Assembly (NCBI GenBank): GCA_014584465.1
Contig: JACTMU010000080.1
Coordinates: 36,725 to 100,724, forward strand
Origin: Pseudomonadota bacterium
Lineage (GTDB): Bacteria; Bdellovibrionota; Bdellovibrionia; Bdellovibrionales; JACTMU01
Length of the DNA: 64,000 nt
Reading direction: 5' to 3'
Shown: positions 25,692 to 34,389 of the stretch, one piece after another
How the letters are laid out: every line of letters starts with the position of its first letter
Position numbering within the stretch: the first letter of the stretch is position 1
Notes under the pieces: model-generated
The model's input: the letters and a program-made list of their open reading frames with translations, nothing else
What the model was told of the DNA's origin: nothing
Databases searched by the model: none
Made by a program: the position numbers and the translations under genes

Positions 25692-27383
25692 ATGGAACAG
25701 AGTCAGAACATTGGGGGGCTCCTCCTTAAGAATTCCAGTTTTACCGAGGATCAGGTGACGCTCCTCTTTGCCATGCCCATGTCCGATGGGGTCACCTTTG
25801 CAGAGGCCGCCTCCAAGATGGTTGCTCCTACAATCCATGATGTTTTGGAGCTTGTGGCAAGAACTCTTGGGATTCAGTTTATGAAGGAGATTGCTTACAA
25901 TGACATACCTGTCGATTTGGTAAGAAATCTTCCCATCAACTACTCCAAACACTTTGAGATCTTACCGTTTAAAGATGAGGACCTTGAGGTTTTTGTCCTC
26001 ACGACCAACCCCTTTCGATTGGATGCCTTTGATGATTTGAAGGTGGTCTTTGGAAAGAAGGTCACCCCGATCCTCACCACATCGGTTCGTCTGGATGAGG
26101 CGATCAATAAGGTCTATGAGAAGAGCACGGCAGCCCTTGAAGGACTTGATGAGATTGAGGGTGAAGAGTACGATCTTGATGAGCCGACCGTGGATCTCTT
26201 AGAGGCTGGAGACGATGAGGCTCCGGTGATCAAGCTGATCAACTCTCTTATTTTTCGAGCGGTGAAGGAGAAGGCCTCAGACATCCACATTGAGCCTTAT
26301 GAGCGCAACATGGTGGTTCGCTATCGAGTCGATGGAATCCTATTTGATAAACTTAAGCCTCCCAAGAAACTTCAAAATGCGATCACCTCGCGTATCAAAG
26401 TCATGGGCAATCTCAACATTGCGGAGAAGCGGCTTCCGCAAGATGGTCGTATTCCCATTAAAATTGGGGGAAAAGATATCGACATTCGTCTCAACACAGT
26501 TCCTACCTCTCATGGTGAGAGGATCTGTATGCGTCTTCAGGATCGGTCCAATGTGATTTTGGACATTGTCCAATTGGGTTTTTCTGAAGACAGCCTCAAG
26601 AAAATTGAAAAGCTTTTGGAAAAGACCTATGGGATCGTCTTGGTGACAGGTCCTACTGGAAGTGGAAAATCGACGACTCTCTATTCGTGTCTTGCTCGGA
26701 TCAACACGATCGACAAGAACATCATCACCGTGGAAGATCCGGTGGAGCAGAGGATTCAGGGAATCGGGCAGATCCAAGTCAACTCGAAGATTGGATTGAC
26801 CTTTGCCAGTGGACTTCGAGCCATCCTTCGTCAAGACCCCAATGTGATCATGATCGGAGAGATTCGAGACCTTGAGACGGCGGAGATTGCAATCAACGCC
26901 TCACTTACAGGTCACCTTGTCTTTTCAACTCTTCACACCAACGATTCAGCTGGGGTCTTTCCTCGAATGACCGACATGGGATGTGAACCATTTCTTCTTG
27001 CAACCTCCCTTTTGGGAATCGTGGCTCAACGATTGGTGCGGGTGCTCTGTCCGCACTGCAAAGAGCCCTACACTCCCAATGATGCTGAGATTGCAAGCCT
27101 TGAGATCACTCGCGAACAAGCAGCAACTGGGACTATTTTTCGTGCGGTGGGCTGCAATCAGTGCAATCAAAAGGGATATATGGGGCGAACGATCATTCAA
27201 GAGCTTTTGATGATCACCGATGAGATACGTACATTGATCATGAAGAGGGTGGATGGCGGAACGATCAAGAAGCGGGCCATCACAGAGGGAATGATCACCT
27301 TTCGAGAGCATGGGATTGAGAAGGTTCTTCGCGGAATCACGACGGTGGAAGAGGTTCTCAGCAACACCCAGGTGGATCTCTAA
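25692..27383 (+). CDS. gspE: Type II secretion ATPase GspE
   Basis: A cytoplasmic hexameric ATPase powering the pseudopilus, 563 residues. The N-terminal domain (1-160) is followed by the T2S/T4P ATPase core: Walker A GPTGSGKSTT (about 320), the Asp box near TVEDPVE, Walker B RQDPNVIMIGEIRD, the His box TGHLVFSTLHTND, and the tetracysteine zinc element C-P-H-C ... C-N-Q-C at about 455-492. The two stretches of acidic residues at 150-175 form a linker. It starts 2 bp after gspD stops and ends 0 bp before gspF, so the three are tightly coupled. Confidence 0.96.
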   Translation: MEQSQNIGGLLLKNSSFTEDQVTLLFAMPMSDGVTFAEAASKMVAPTIHDVLELVARTLGIQFMKEIAYNDIPVDLVRNLPINYSKHFEILPFKDEDLEVFVLTTNPFRLDAFDDLKVVFGKKVTPILTTSVRLDEAINKVYEKSTAALEGLDEIEGEEYDLDEPTVDLLEAGDDEAPVIKLINSLIFRAVKEKASDIHIEPYERNMVVRYRVDGILFDKLKPPKKLQNAITSRIKVMGNLNIAEKRLPQDGRIPIKIGGKDIDIRLNTVPTSHGERICMRLQDRSNVILDIVQLGFSEDSLKKIEKLLEKTYGIVLVTGPTGSGKSTTLYSCLARINTIDKNIITVEDPVEQRIQGIGQIQVNSKIGLTFASGLRAILRQDPNVIMIGEIRDLETAEIAINASLTGHLVFSTLHTNDSAGVFPRMTDMGCEPFLLATSLLGIVAQRLVRVLCPHCKEPYTPNDAEIASLEITREQAATGTIFRAVGCNQCNQKGYMGRTIIQELLMITDEIRTLIMKRVDGGTIKKRAITEGMITFREHGIEKVLRGITTVEEVLSNTQVDL

Positions 27384-28601
27384 ATGCCACTATTTGAATA
27401 CAAGGGGATGAATCAGGCAGGACGAAACATTCGCGGCACGGTGGATGCTGAAAATGTTCGTGCGGCCCGCACAAAACTTAAAAAAGATGGCATCTTTGTC
27501 GTGGATCTTCGAGATAAGGGAAAGGCCCCCAAGAAGGGAAAGTCCAAAAAATCGGGTCACTCAAAGGGAGTCAAGGTTGAAGAGCTCTCGATCATGACTC
27601 GTCAACTTGCAACTCTCATCAAAGCCAATATTCCCCTTGTGGACAGTTTGGCGGCGGTTTCAGATCAGGTGGAAAATCCCGTTCTTAAAGAGGCCGTTGC
27701 CGATGTGAAGAACAGCGTGAATGAAGGGGGGTCTCTCAATAAAGCGCTGATGAAGTATCCTAAGCTTTTTGATAAAATCTACATCTCAATGTGCGAGGCC
27801 GGGGAGATGTCGGGAACTCTTGATGTGATTCTTTTAAGACTTGCAGAGTTCAAAGAGGCTCAGGCAGAACTTAAAGCAAAGGTGAACTCTGCCATGCTCT
27901 ATCCCATCATCATGTTCATTGTGACGCTTGGTATGTTGGCCTTTCTCTTTGTCTTTGTGGTGCCAAAGATCATTGTGATCTTTGAAAGCATGGACCAAGC
28001 TCTTCCGTGGTACACTCAAGCGGTCATCTCGATCAGTGGAATGCTCGTAAACTACTGGCATGTGATGCTTGTGGGCATCTTCCTCGCCTCGATCACTTTC
28101 AAACATTGGAAGGGAACTCCCGCAGGCCGAGAGCAGTGGGATCGAGTCGTCTTGAAACTTCCGATCGTGGGGGAGCTTTCGCGAATGATCGCTGTTTCTC
28201 GTTTTACAAGGACCCTTTCCACACTCCTTACGGGTGGCGTTCCGATGCTCTCTTCAATGGACATTGTCACAAATGTCGTTGACAACGCGATTCTTGCTCA
28301 CGCGATTGCAGAGGCGCGAGACAACATCAGCGAAGGGGAATCAATTGCTGGCCCACTGAAGAAGTCCAACCAGTTTCCACCCGTGGTCATTCATATGATT
28401 GCCATTGGTGAAAAGACCGGTGAGTTAGAGAACATGCTCTCACAGGTGAGCAGCGCCTATGACTTTCAGGTCAAAAACAAAATTGATGGACTCACAAGTA
28501 TTCTTGGTCCACTGATGATTGTAATAATGGGATGCGTCGTAGCGGGCATTGTTTTTTCGATCATGATTCCTATGTTTGAGATGACAAATATGGTATCGTA
28601 A
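27384..28601 (+). CDS. gspF: Type II secretion platform protein GspF
   Basis: A polytopic inner-membrane platform protein of 405 residues. Two cytoplasmic T2SF repeats (about 65-190 and 270-390) each carry the family pattern (MTRQLATLIKANIPLVDSL and FTRTLSTLLTGGVPMLSSM). Three transmembrane helices are at about 170-195, 215-240 and 370-395. The Lys/Gly-rich insert at 45-65 (KGKAPKKGKSKKSGHSKG) is longer than usual. The ATG adjoins the gspE stop directly. Only a 40-bp gap then precedes gspG. Confidence 0.95.
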   Translation: MPLFEYKGMNQAGRNIRGTVDAENVRAARTKLKKDGIFVVDLRDKGKAPKKGKSKKSGHSKGVKVEELSIMTRQLATLIKANIPLVDSLAAVSDQVENPVLKEAVADVKNSVNEGGSLNKALMKYPKLFDKIYISMCEAGEMSGTLDVILLRLAEFKEAQAELKAKVNSAMLYPIIMFIVTLGMLAFLFVFVVPKIIVIFESMDQALPWYTQAVISISGMLVNYWHVMLVGIFLASITFKHWKGTPAGREQWDRVVLKLPIVGELSRMIAVSRFTRTLSTLLTGGVPMLSSMDIVTNVVDNAILAHAIAEARDNISEGESIAGPLKKSNQFPPVVIHMIAIGEKTGELENMLSQVSSAYDFQVKNKIDGLTSILGPLMIVIMGCVVAGIVFSIMIPMFEMTNMVS

Positions 28602-28641
28602 CTGTGGAAATGGATCCGTAGAATGTTTGCGAGGTGATGGT

Positions 28642-29079
28642 ATGAAAAGAGATCTTCAAGTGCTTAGAGATGACAGGGGTATGACTCTCATTGAGATCAT
28701 GATTGTTCTTGTCATCATAGCTGGAATTTCAGCGATCTTGGTGCCCAAAGTGACAGAAAATCTTCAAAAGGCCAATGTCAAAGAGGCGATCATTCAGATT
28801 CGTGAAATTGGCAAGCAACTTGACATGTTCTACACCGATTGCGGATTTTATCCATCGAGCGAACAGGGCCTTCAGGCGCTCATTGAGGCGCCAACTGGGG
28901 ATCCTGCCTGTGAGTCGTGGGGACCTGAACCCTATATAAAGAATATTCCTAAGGATCCCTGGAAGACCGAGTTCATCTATGAGGAGAGTGGAAATGGATA
29001 TGTCCTGATCTCCTTGGGACGGGATCGAAAAGAGGGGGGAAGTGGGTTTGATAAGGACATCTCCTCTGAGGAACTGTAA
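28642..29079 (+). CDS. gspG: Type II secretion major pseudopilin GspG
   Basis: The major pseudopilin, 145 residues including the leader. The prepilin peptidase site is D-D-R-G before M-T-L-I-E-I-M-I-V, with the conserved Glu at mature position 5. The GspG C-terminal signature is present: YPSSEQGLQALIEAP, then the Trp-rich YIKNIPKDPWKTEFIY and a final region rich in Asp and Gly that would bind calcium (GSGFDKDISS). I use ATG 28642 with GAGGTGAT upstream, in preference to TTG 28627. Hairpin element B starts 10 bases after the stop and may stabilise this part of the message. Confidence 0.95.
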   Translation: MKRDLQVLRDDRGMTLIEIMIVLVIIAGISAILVPKVTENLQKANVKEAIIQIREIGKQLDMFYTDCGFYPSSEQGLQALIEAPTGDPACESWGPEPYIKNIPKDPWKTEFIYEESGNGYVLISLGRDRKEGGSGFDKDISSEEL

Positions 29080-29088
29080 CCGAAAACA

Positions 29089-29255
29089 TATAGTCCGTGC
29101 CAAAAATTCTGCAACACAAATTGCGAAGGGATTTTTTGCCAGATTGAACAAAGATCGACGAAGGACTAGCCAAAAGCTAATTCAAGGAGATCTTTGTTCA
29201 ATCTGGCGAGAAAGACCAAGCAATTTGTGTTGCAGAATTTTTGGCGCGGGCTATA
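29089..29255 (+). repeat. Long hairpin element B with conserved loop core
   Basis: Outer arms 29089-29123 and 29221-29255 (35 bp; the two differences are G-T/G-U compatible) and inner arms CCAGATTGAACAAAGATC and GATCTTTGTTCAATCTGG surround the core CGACGAAGGACTAGCCAAAA GCTAATTC (29156-29183). The core matches element A (17449-17611) while the stems are unrelated. It is placed inside the type II operon between gspG and gspH, on the same strand and at the same position relative to the upstream stop as element A. Confidence 0.87.
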
Positions 29256-29893
29256 AGCTTTCTCTGAAAAGCTCGCCACTCGGGTTTACCATGCTCGAGG
29301 TGATGGTGGTACTCATGATCTTTGCGTCCATTGCGGTTATTGCGATCACCAAGATGGATCGAGGAAATCACCAAATTAAAGATGCCGTCCGTGAGCTTTC
29401 GCTCTTGAGCCGCGATCTCTTTTACAAGGCAAGACTTAGGAACAAGACCTACCGAATTGTCTTTAAATTGGATGAGGAGAAGGAGCATCGCTACTGGGTT
29501 GAGAGCTCCTCGTCTGTTGGACCGATCGATCGAAAATTGGAATCGGCCCAGAAGACCAGTGGTTCTGACGAGAAGGGGGCGGACGACGCTGAAGAGTCCA
29601 AAGGGGCCATGGCGCCTCGAGGAAGTTTTCAACCTGATATGGAGAGTGTGAAGGAGCCTCGGGCGCTACCTAAACCGCTTAAGTTTCAGGAGATCGAGAT
29701 CTTCGGAAGATCTCAATCAATCACAGAAGGTCTCGGCTACATTCACTTCTTGCCTCAAGGTTTCGTGGAAGAGTCGGCCATTCACATTACCGGTGGAGAG
29801 AAACTCAATTGGACTTTGGTGGTTCATCCCCTTACGGGAAAGACCCAGGTTCTAACTTCTTACATTCCACTCAAGGAGGTCCGACAGCAGTGA
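29225..29893 (+). CDS. gspH: Type II secretion minor pseudopilin GspH
   Basis: A minor pseudopilin. The cleavage site S-P-L-G before F-T-M-L-E-V-M-V-V is clear, with Glu at +5 and a following hydrophobic helix. The mature protein is about 200 residues with a 60-residue charged insert (about 80-145, rich in Lys, Glu, Ser) and a C-terminal strand region (GYIHFLPQGFVEESAIHI). The start is uncertain. The frame is open back to GTG 29042, through hairpin element B, and the nearest plausible start, TTG 29225, lies in the right arm of that hairpin with no ribosome-binding site. Element B may thus have replaced or reshaped the original translation start. Confidence 0.75.
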   Translation: MCCRIFGAGYKLSLKSSPLGFTMLEVMVVLMIFASIAVIAITKMDRGNHQIKDAVRELSLLSRDLFYKARLRNKTYRIVFKLDEEKEHRYWVESSSSVGPIDRKLESAQKTSGSDEKGADDAEESKGAMAPRGSFQPDMESVKEPRALPKPLKFQEIEIFGRSQSITEGLGYIHFLPQGFVEESAIHITGGEKLNWTLVVHPLTGKTQVLTSYIPLKEVRQQ

Positions 29894-29906
29894 TGAGGTC
29901 GTCATC

Positions 29907-30425
29907 TTGAAATCTGTGGGGTTCCTTCGATCTCAACGTGGACTTTCTTTGATTGAGGTGATCATCGCCATGATGATCATGGCAGGAACTTTGGTTCTCA
30001 TCTCCAACTCTTGGAGTGGCAACCTTGTGAGGGTTCGAAAGACCAACATCTACAACACCGTGGGCATGCTTTTACAGAAGCAACTCACTGAGGTTGAAAT
30101 CAAGTATCGAGAAACACCACTGGATGAGATACCCGAAGAGGGAGAGGGTGGTGATTTTGGTGAACAATACAAGAATTATCGATGGACGATGACCTCAAAG
30201 AAATTCAAGATGCCCGACCTCTCTCAAATTTTGATTTCACAAGAAGGTGGCGCCGATGAGATGTTGCTGATGCTCGTTCGGCAGGTGACAGAGAACATCA
30301 ACGAATCGGTCAAAGAGGTGACCGTCTCTGTATTTGTTAAGGTTGGCAAGAATGAGACTGAATATTCGGCGACCACCTACTTTGTCGATTACAATCGGGG
30401 ACTGAAGGTGGAGGGGGGCTTGTGA
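29907..30425 (+). CDS. gspI: Type II secretion minor pseudopilin GspI
   Basis: A minor pseudopilin of 172 residues. The leader ends S-Q-R-G and the mature N terminus is L-S-L-I-E-V-I-I-A-M-M, with Glu at +5. The rest of the protein is mixed alpha/beta with an acidic loop (DEIPEEGEGGDFGE) and a closing TTYFVDYNRGLKVEG. TTG start with GAGG eight bases before it. The stop overlaps the gspJ GTG (4 bp). GspI, J and K form the pseudopilus tip in studied systems, consistent with the order here. Confidence 0.85.
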   Translation: MKSVGFLRSQRGLSLIEVIIAMMIMAGTLVLISNSWSGNLVRVRKTNIYNTVGMLLQKQLTEVEIKYRETPLDEIPEEGEGGDFGEQYKNYRWTMTSKKFKMPDLSQILISQEGGADEMLLMLVRQVTENINESVKEVTVSVFVKVGKNETEYSATTYFVDYNRGLKVEGGL

Positions 30426-31357
30426 GGAGCAAGAACTTATCTCCAATAGCTGAGGATGCATTGGGATTCACTTTGCTTGAGCTCCTGATCTCCATCATGA
30501 TCATGGCGGTGATTTCAACTCTCACAGCAACCGGAATTCAAAATTCGATCAAGAATAAGGTCAAAGTTCAAAAACAACTTGAGTACCTCTCAGCGGTTCG
30601 CGATTCGCTCAAGATCATGGAAAACGATATACGCAGGGCTTTTCATCATCAGGACTTCAATAAGGAGATGATTGAAAAGATCAACAAGAAAAGGTCAACA
30701 ACTCCCGCATCAAATGACCCATCGAAGGATCCCGGGGAGGAGCCTAAATTGCTCAAAGTTCCTAACTATCCCGACTTGACTCAATTCATTGGGGATAAGG
30801 ATCAGATTCATTTTACCAATCTCAACCATGTTCGCTCCGAGAGGGACGCGCTGGAGAGTTTTCAGCAGGAGGTCGGATATTTTTTGAAAGATTGTCAGGC
30901 TCGAGGAGGAAAGAAGAAGAGTCAGTGTCTTTGGCGTAGGGTCTCTGCCATGATCGACGATGATGTGACCAAGGGGGGAGAAGAGATGGTCTTGGCTGAA
31001 AATGTCGTGGATTTTAAGTTGCGATATCTTGGCCCAGGACGTGATGAATGGGTCGACAACTGGAAGAGTGACAATCGGGGAGATGCCATAAGTCGTGGCA
31101 ATTTCCCTTTTGCGGTGGAGGTGACCTTAAGCATTCAGGACCAAGCCGCAAAGGGTGACAAGAAGATTTCGATGACCATGGTGGCCCCAATTGATTTTCC
31201 CAACAATAAGGAGTCCAAGGGGAGTTCAGGGTCCAGCAAGGTTTCAGGTCCTGGACCTTCGGATCAAGGCGCGAAAGGTACGGGTGATGGAGCTGCGGGT
31301 GATGACGATGATGACGATGACGATGACGATGACGATGATGACGATGATCCTAAATGA
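30422..31357 (+). CDS. gspJ: Type II secretion minor pseudopilin GspJ with poly-Asp tail
   Basis: A minor pseudopilin, 311 residues, longer than the roughly 200 usual for GspJ. The prepilin site A-L-G before F-T-L-L-E-L-L-I-S is intact with Glu at +5. The globular part (40-255) carries two charged loops. From about 262 a Ser/Gly/Pro-rich linker leads to a run of 16 consecutive Asp (31301-31348, GAT/GAC repeats) and ends P-K. GTG start overlapping gspI. Its stop overlaps gspK. The Asp run may bind calcium or be a length-variable microsatellite. Confidence 0.87.
   Translation: MRSKNLSPIAEDALGFTLLELLISIMIMAVISTLTATGIQNSIKNKVKVQKQLEYLSAVRDSLKIMENDIRRAFHHQDFNKEMIEKINKKRSTTPASNDPSKDPGEEPKLLKVPNYPDLTQFIGDKDQIHFTNLNHVRSERDALESFQQEVGYFLKDCQARGGKKKSQCLWRRVSAMIDDDVTKGGEEMVLAENVVDFKLRYLGPGRDEWVDNWKSDNRGDAISRGNFPFAVEVTLSIQDQAAKGDKKISMTMVAPIDFPNNKESKGSSGSSKVSGPGPSDQGAKGTGDGAAGDDDDDDDDDDDDDDDDPK
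31301..31348 (+). repeat. GAT/GAC codon microsatellite encoding 16 Asp
   Basis: Sixteen tandem GAY codons at the 3' end of gspJ. The repeat unit of three keeps frame, so length changes would alter only the acidic tail. Confidence 0.85.
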
Positions 31358-32637
31358 TTTTGCAAATTTGTGGAGATAGAATCAAAAGTATGAAGAGAAG
31401 TGATTCAAAACGGAGACCAATGGGAGTGGTTCACAATCAGAAGGGGATCGCTCTTCTTGCTGTGATGTTCTTCTTTATGTTTGTGGTGACGCTGATCACA
31501 GAGGTCTCCTATGAGACGACTCTTGAGTATGCAATCTCTTCAAGAGTTGTACATGATTTGAAGGCACGGTCGGCCGCAAAGGCGGGTCTTGAATTGAGTC
31601 TTTTGAGAATCCACATTTATAAACAGGTGATCGCTCAGTTTGGGGACAAGCTTGGTTCGAACGCATCGATGCTCGATGTGATTTGGCAATTTCCCTTTGT
31701 GTGGCCACCCGTGTTTCCTGACAATGTGGGGAGGGCCCATAAGGAGGCAATTGAGAAGGTGGTCCGTGAGTCGAAGATGAAGGCTCGTTATCTTCCAACC
31801 ATTTCAAGTGAAGGGGCGAAGATTGACATCAACGACGTGGCGTCCCCTGCTGAGGGGTTGGCAAAGGCCACTCAAAAGATGATTCTGCAGATTTTTGAGG
31901 AGTATTTGAAGAGCAACGATGAGGTGGAACGCCGGTTGGCGGGAATTGATTTTCAGAAGATCGTCAACAATATCGTGGATTGGGTTGATGAGGATAAGGA
32001 GAGAATCGAAGGGGGAGTCGAAAGTGCCCTCTACCCTAAGTCTGAGGGAGATTTCATTCCGCCCAATCAGCCCTTCAAGACCCTCGATGAACTTCACATG
32101 GTTTCAGGGATGACCGACGAACTCTTTGAATTGTTGGCTCCACGAATTACGGTTTATGGAAATAAAGGTGTTAACATCAATTATGCCGACAAGGATATGT
32201 TGAAGTCGTTGAGTTCAAGCATGACCGATGAAGCCGTTACGGAAGTCATGAAGCGTCGGTCTGATCCCAATCTTGGGGGACCATTTAAAGATGAGAAAGA
32301 TTTTTTTGCTTTTGTGAAACAGTATGGTGTCGATGAGGAGGCGTTCAAGGATCTCCCTCTTCTATTTGACACCGAGTATAACTTTGTCATTCGTAGCACT
32401 GGGGAGTTTGGTCAAGTTACTCGCGAAATCGTTGCCATTGTCTATGACTTTGATAGAGTAACAGAGAGGCTGCACGGTATTTTAGACAAAGAGTCAGACT
32501 CAAAGAACCAGGATTCCGAGAAGCCCAACGACCAGGATGGCGGGAAGAGTGACGGCAAAGAGGGAGACAAAAGCAAGAAGCAGAAGGTTTCTGTGCCCAA
32601 GGGCCGTCCGAGGGTGGTTTATTGGTTTGAGACCTGA
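31354..32637 (+). CDS. gspK: Type II secretion minor pseudopilin GspK
   Basis: GspK caps the pseudopilus tip. The prepilin site is N-Q-K-G before I-A-L-L-A-V-M-F-F. As in characterised GspK proteins, the Glu at +5 is absent (Ala here). A large inserted alpha-helical domain (about 130-340) contains Phe- and Asn-rich SAM-like repeats (FKTLDELHMVSGMTDELFELL, GVNINYADKDMLKSLSS). The C-terminal 50 residues are a charged, low-complexity tail. ATG 31354 overlaps the gspJ stop. An internal ATG at 31390 is an alternative start. At 427 residues it is somewhat longer than usual. Confidence 0.88.
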   Translation: MILQICGDRIKSMKRSDSKRRPMGVVHNQKGIALLAVMFFFMFVVTLITEVSYETTLEYAISSRVVHDLKARSAAKAGLELSLLRIHIYKQVIAQFGDKLGSNASMLDVIWQFPFVWPPVFPDNVGRAHKEAIEKVVRESKMKARYLPTISSEGAKIDINDVASPAEGLAKATQKMILQIFEEYLKSNDEVERRLAGIDFQKIVNNIVDWVDEDKERIEGGVESALYPKSEGDFIPPNQPFKTLDELHMVSGMTDELFELLAPRITVYGNKGVNINYADKDMLKSLSSSMTDEAVTEVMKRRSDPNLGGPFKDEKDFFAFVKQYGVDEEAFKDLPLLFDTEYNFVIRSTGEFGQVTREIVAIVYDFDRVTERLHGILDKESDSKNQDSEKPNDQDGGKSDGKEGDKSKKQKVSVPKGRPRVVYWFET

Positions 32638-32697
32638 TCCCGTAGGGTTTTGGTCGAGCTTGTGTTGCAATTGATTCAAGGATGATGGAGTCAAGGC

Positions 32698-34389
32698 GTG
32701 AAGATCATTGGGATCGACATTGGATCCTTCAGCATCAAAGTTGCTGAAGTCCACTTAAGTGGTAAGACCGCGACTCTTGTTCAATGCTTCGAGCACGTCT
32801 TAAGTCTTGATCCTACTCATGACAAGTCAATCTTGATTCTCGATTTTTTACGAAACTTGACTCAGAATCATGATCCCGAATCCACCAAATATGTTTTTTC
32901 CCTTTCTCAAGATAAGGTCAGCTTGAGACACAAGACATTCCCCTTTCGTGAACGACAGAAGATCTTAAAGAGTCTGCCATTTGAACTTGAAGATGAGATT
33001 CCTCTTGAACAGATGGACACGATCTATGAGGGAAAGATCATCAGTTGGCAGGGTTCCCAGTCGGATGTTCTCTGTTGTGCTTGTCCTAAGGAGCATTTGC
33101 AGAAGGTGCTTCGAACGGCCTCAGATGGAGGCATTGATCCTGACATTGTGACCCTGGAGGGTTTGGCCCTCAACAATCTCTTTTGTGACTGGTTGGCGCC
33201 ACCTCCAGAAGTGAAGGTGAAAGAGCAGGAAGAGAGGGGAGAAGATGGGGTCCATGAGAAGCCGATCGGCATGGACCATTCCATTGTGGAAGGTAAGCTT
33301 TTGGTGAACATCGGACACAGTCAGACCCTGGTCCTGATCTATCGTGACGAGTTGCTCATTTCGATACGAACAATTGCCTGGGGTTGTCGGGATGTCATTG
33401 AGAGTGTTGCAAGAAGTTATAAGATTCAGTTTGTGGAGGCGATCAAAGAGGTTCAAGCCAAAGCCTTTGTCTTGTTGACTCCTGAGGGTGCGACACAGAA
33501 TCAAATCCACTTTTCACAGGTGATCGCAGGAAGTCTCAGTCAGCTGACTCGAGAGCTTAAACTCACCATGGTGGGATTTGCAAGTTCGCAAAAGATTCGA
33601 TTTACAAAGGTGGGCTTCTTGGGTGGAGGAAGTCAGATTCGCAACTTGGGTCCATTTTTGACTCAGGAGCTTGAAATTGCCGCCAACCCTTTGGATCCCC
33701 TGAAAACATTGAAACATCTTCATGTTTCACCGGGGTTTGTCATTCCAGTGCAGTCTGGAGTGGCCATTGGACTTGCCATTGAGGCCTTAAAGAAACCCAA
33801 AAATCCGTCGATCAATTTTCGAAAGGCTGAATTTGTAAAACGAAATGAGACCTTTCGAAGACTTGTGGAGAGGTGGGGTTATACAGCCAAATTGATAGCC
33901 GCTGGATTTGTGATTTTCTTTGTCTACGCCGTTGTGCGAAGTATGATCGCCGAGAGTTTAAGAGATGAAGCTGAGGTTGTTCTAAAGGATAAGGCTGCGG
34001 CGATTGCCAATCTTAAGGGGACATCAGCCAGAATGTCCAATGTGACCAAATACATTAAAAGTGAAAGGGCTCAAATTGAGAATCGAAAAAAGTTGGTTCA
34101 ACTTGAATCGATGAATTCTGCAATGGAGGTCCTGGCTTCGATCAGTCGGATTGTGCCTCAACAGACTCAGATTCATCTCGACGTGAAAAAGGCAGATCTA
34201 CAATGGGATCGAATGCGAATGGAGGGGACCGTCGACAGCCAGCAGGAGTTTGAGATGCTCAAGCGATCCATTGAGGGATTTGCAGTTTCAAACAAGGTCA
34301 AGGTTCTGCAATCCTCCTCGCGGCCTGGACAGAAGTTTCAATTTGCGTTGGAGTTTGGCGTGGATCGTAAGATGAGGGAGGCCCTTTGA
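32698..34389 (+). CDS. gspL: Type II secretion platform protein GspL (actin-like/PilM-like)
   Basis: GspL recruits the ATPase GspE to the inner membrane. The 563 residues begin with an actin-like fold (G-I-D-I-G-S-F-S-I-K-V-A-E, about 4-17; later LLVNIGHSQTLVLIY and GFLGGGSQIRNL), more PilM-like than typical GspL. A transmembrane helix at about 395-415 and a periplasmic coiled-coil then ferredoxin-like domain (about 420-563) follow. The combination equals a PilM-PilN-like fusion, which is the normal GspL architecture. GTG start with GGAG seven bases upstream. It overlaps gspM by 4 bp. Confidence 0.85.
   Translation: MKIIGIDIGSFSIKVAEVHLSGKTATLVQCFEHVLSLDPTHDKSILILDFLRNLTQNHDPESTKYVFSLSQDKVSLRHKTFPFRERQKILKSLPFELEDEIPLEQMDTIYEGKIISWQGSQSDVLCCACPKEHLQKVLRTASDGGIDPDIVTLEGLALNNLFCDWLAPPPEVKVKEQEERGEDGVHEKPIGMDHSIVEGKLLVNIGHSQTLVLIYRDELLISIRTIAWGCRDVIESVARSYKIQFVEAIKEVQAKAFVLLTPEGATQNQIHFSQVIAGSLSQLTRELKLTMVGFASSQKIRFTKVGFLGGGSQIRNLGPFLTQELEIAANPLDPLKTLKHLHVSPGFVIPVQSGVAIGLAIEALKKPKNPSINFRKAEFVKRNETFRRLVERWGYTAKLIAAGFVIFFVYAVVRSMIAESLRDEAEVVLKDKAAAIANLKGTSARMSNVTKYIKSERAQIENRKKLVQLESMNSAMEVLASISRIVPQQTQIHLDVKKADLQWDRMRMEGTVDSQQEFEMLKRSIEGFAVSNKVKVLQSSSRPGQKFQFALEFGVDRKMREAL

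Noticed and set aside
31354..31500. GspK lacking Glu at mature position 5 as a defect
   Set aside because: Characterised GspK proteins normally lack this Glu, so it is expected.
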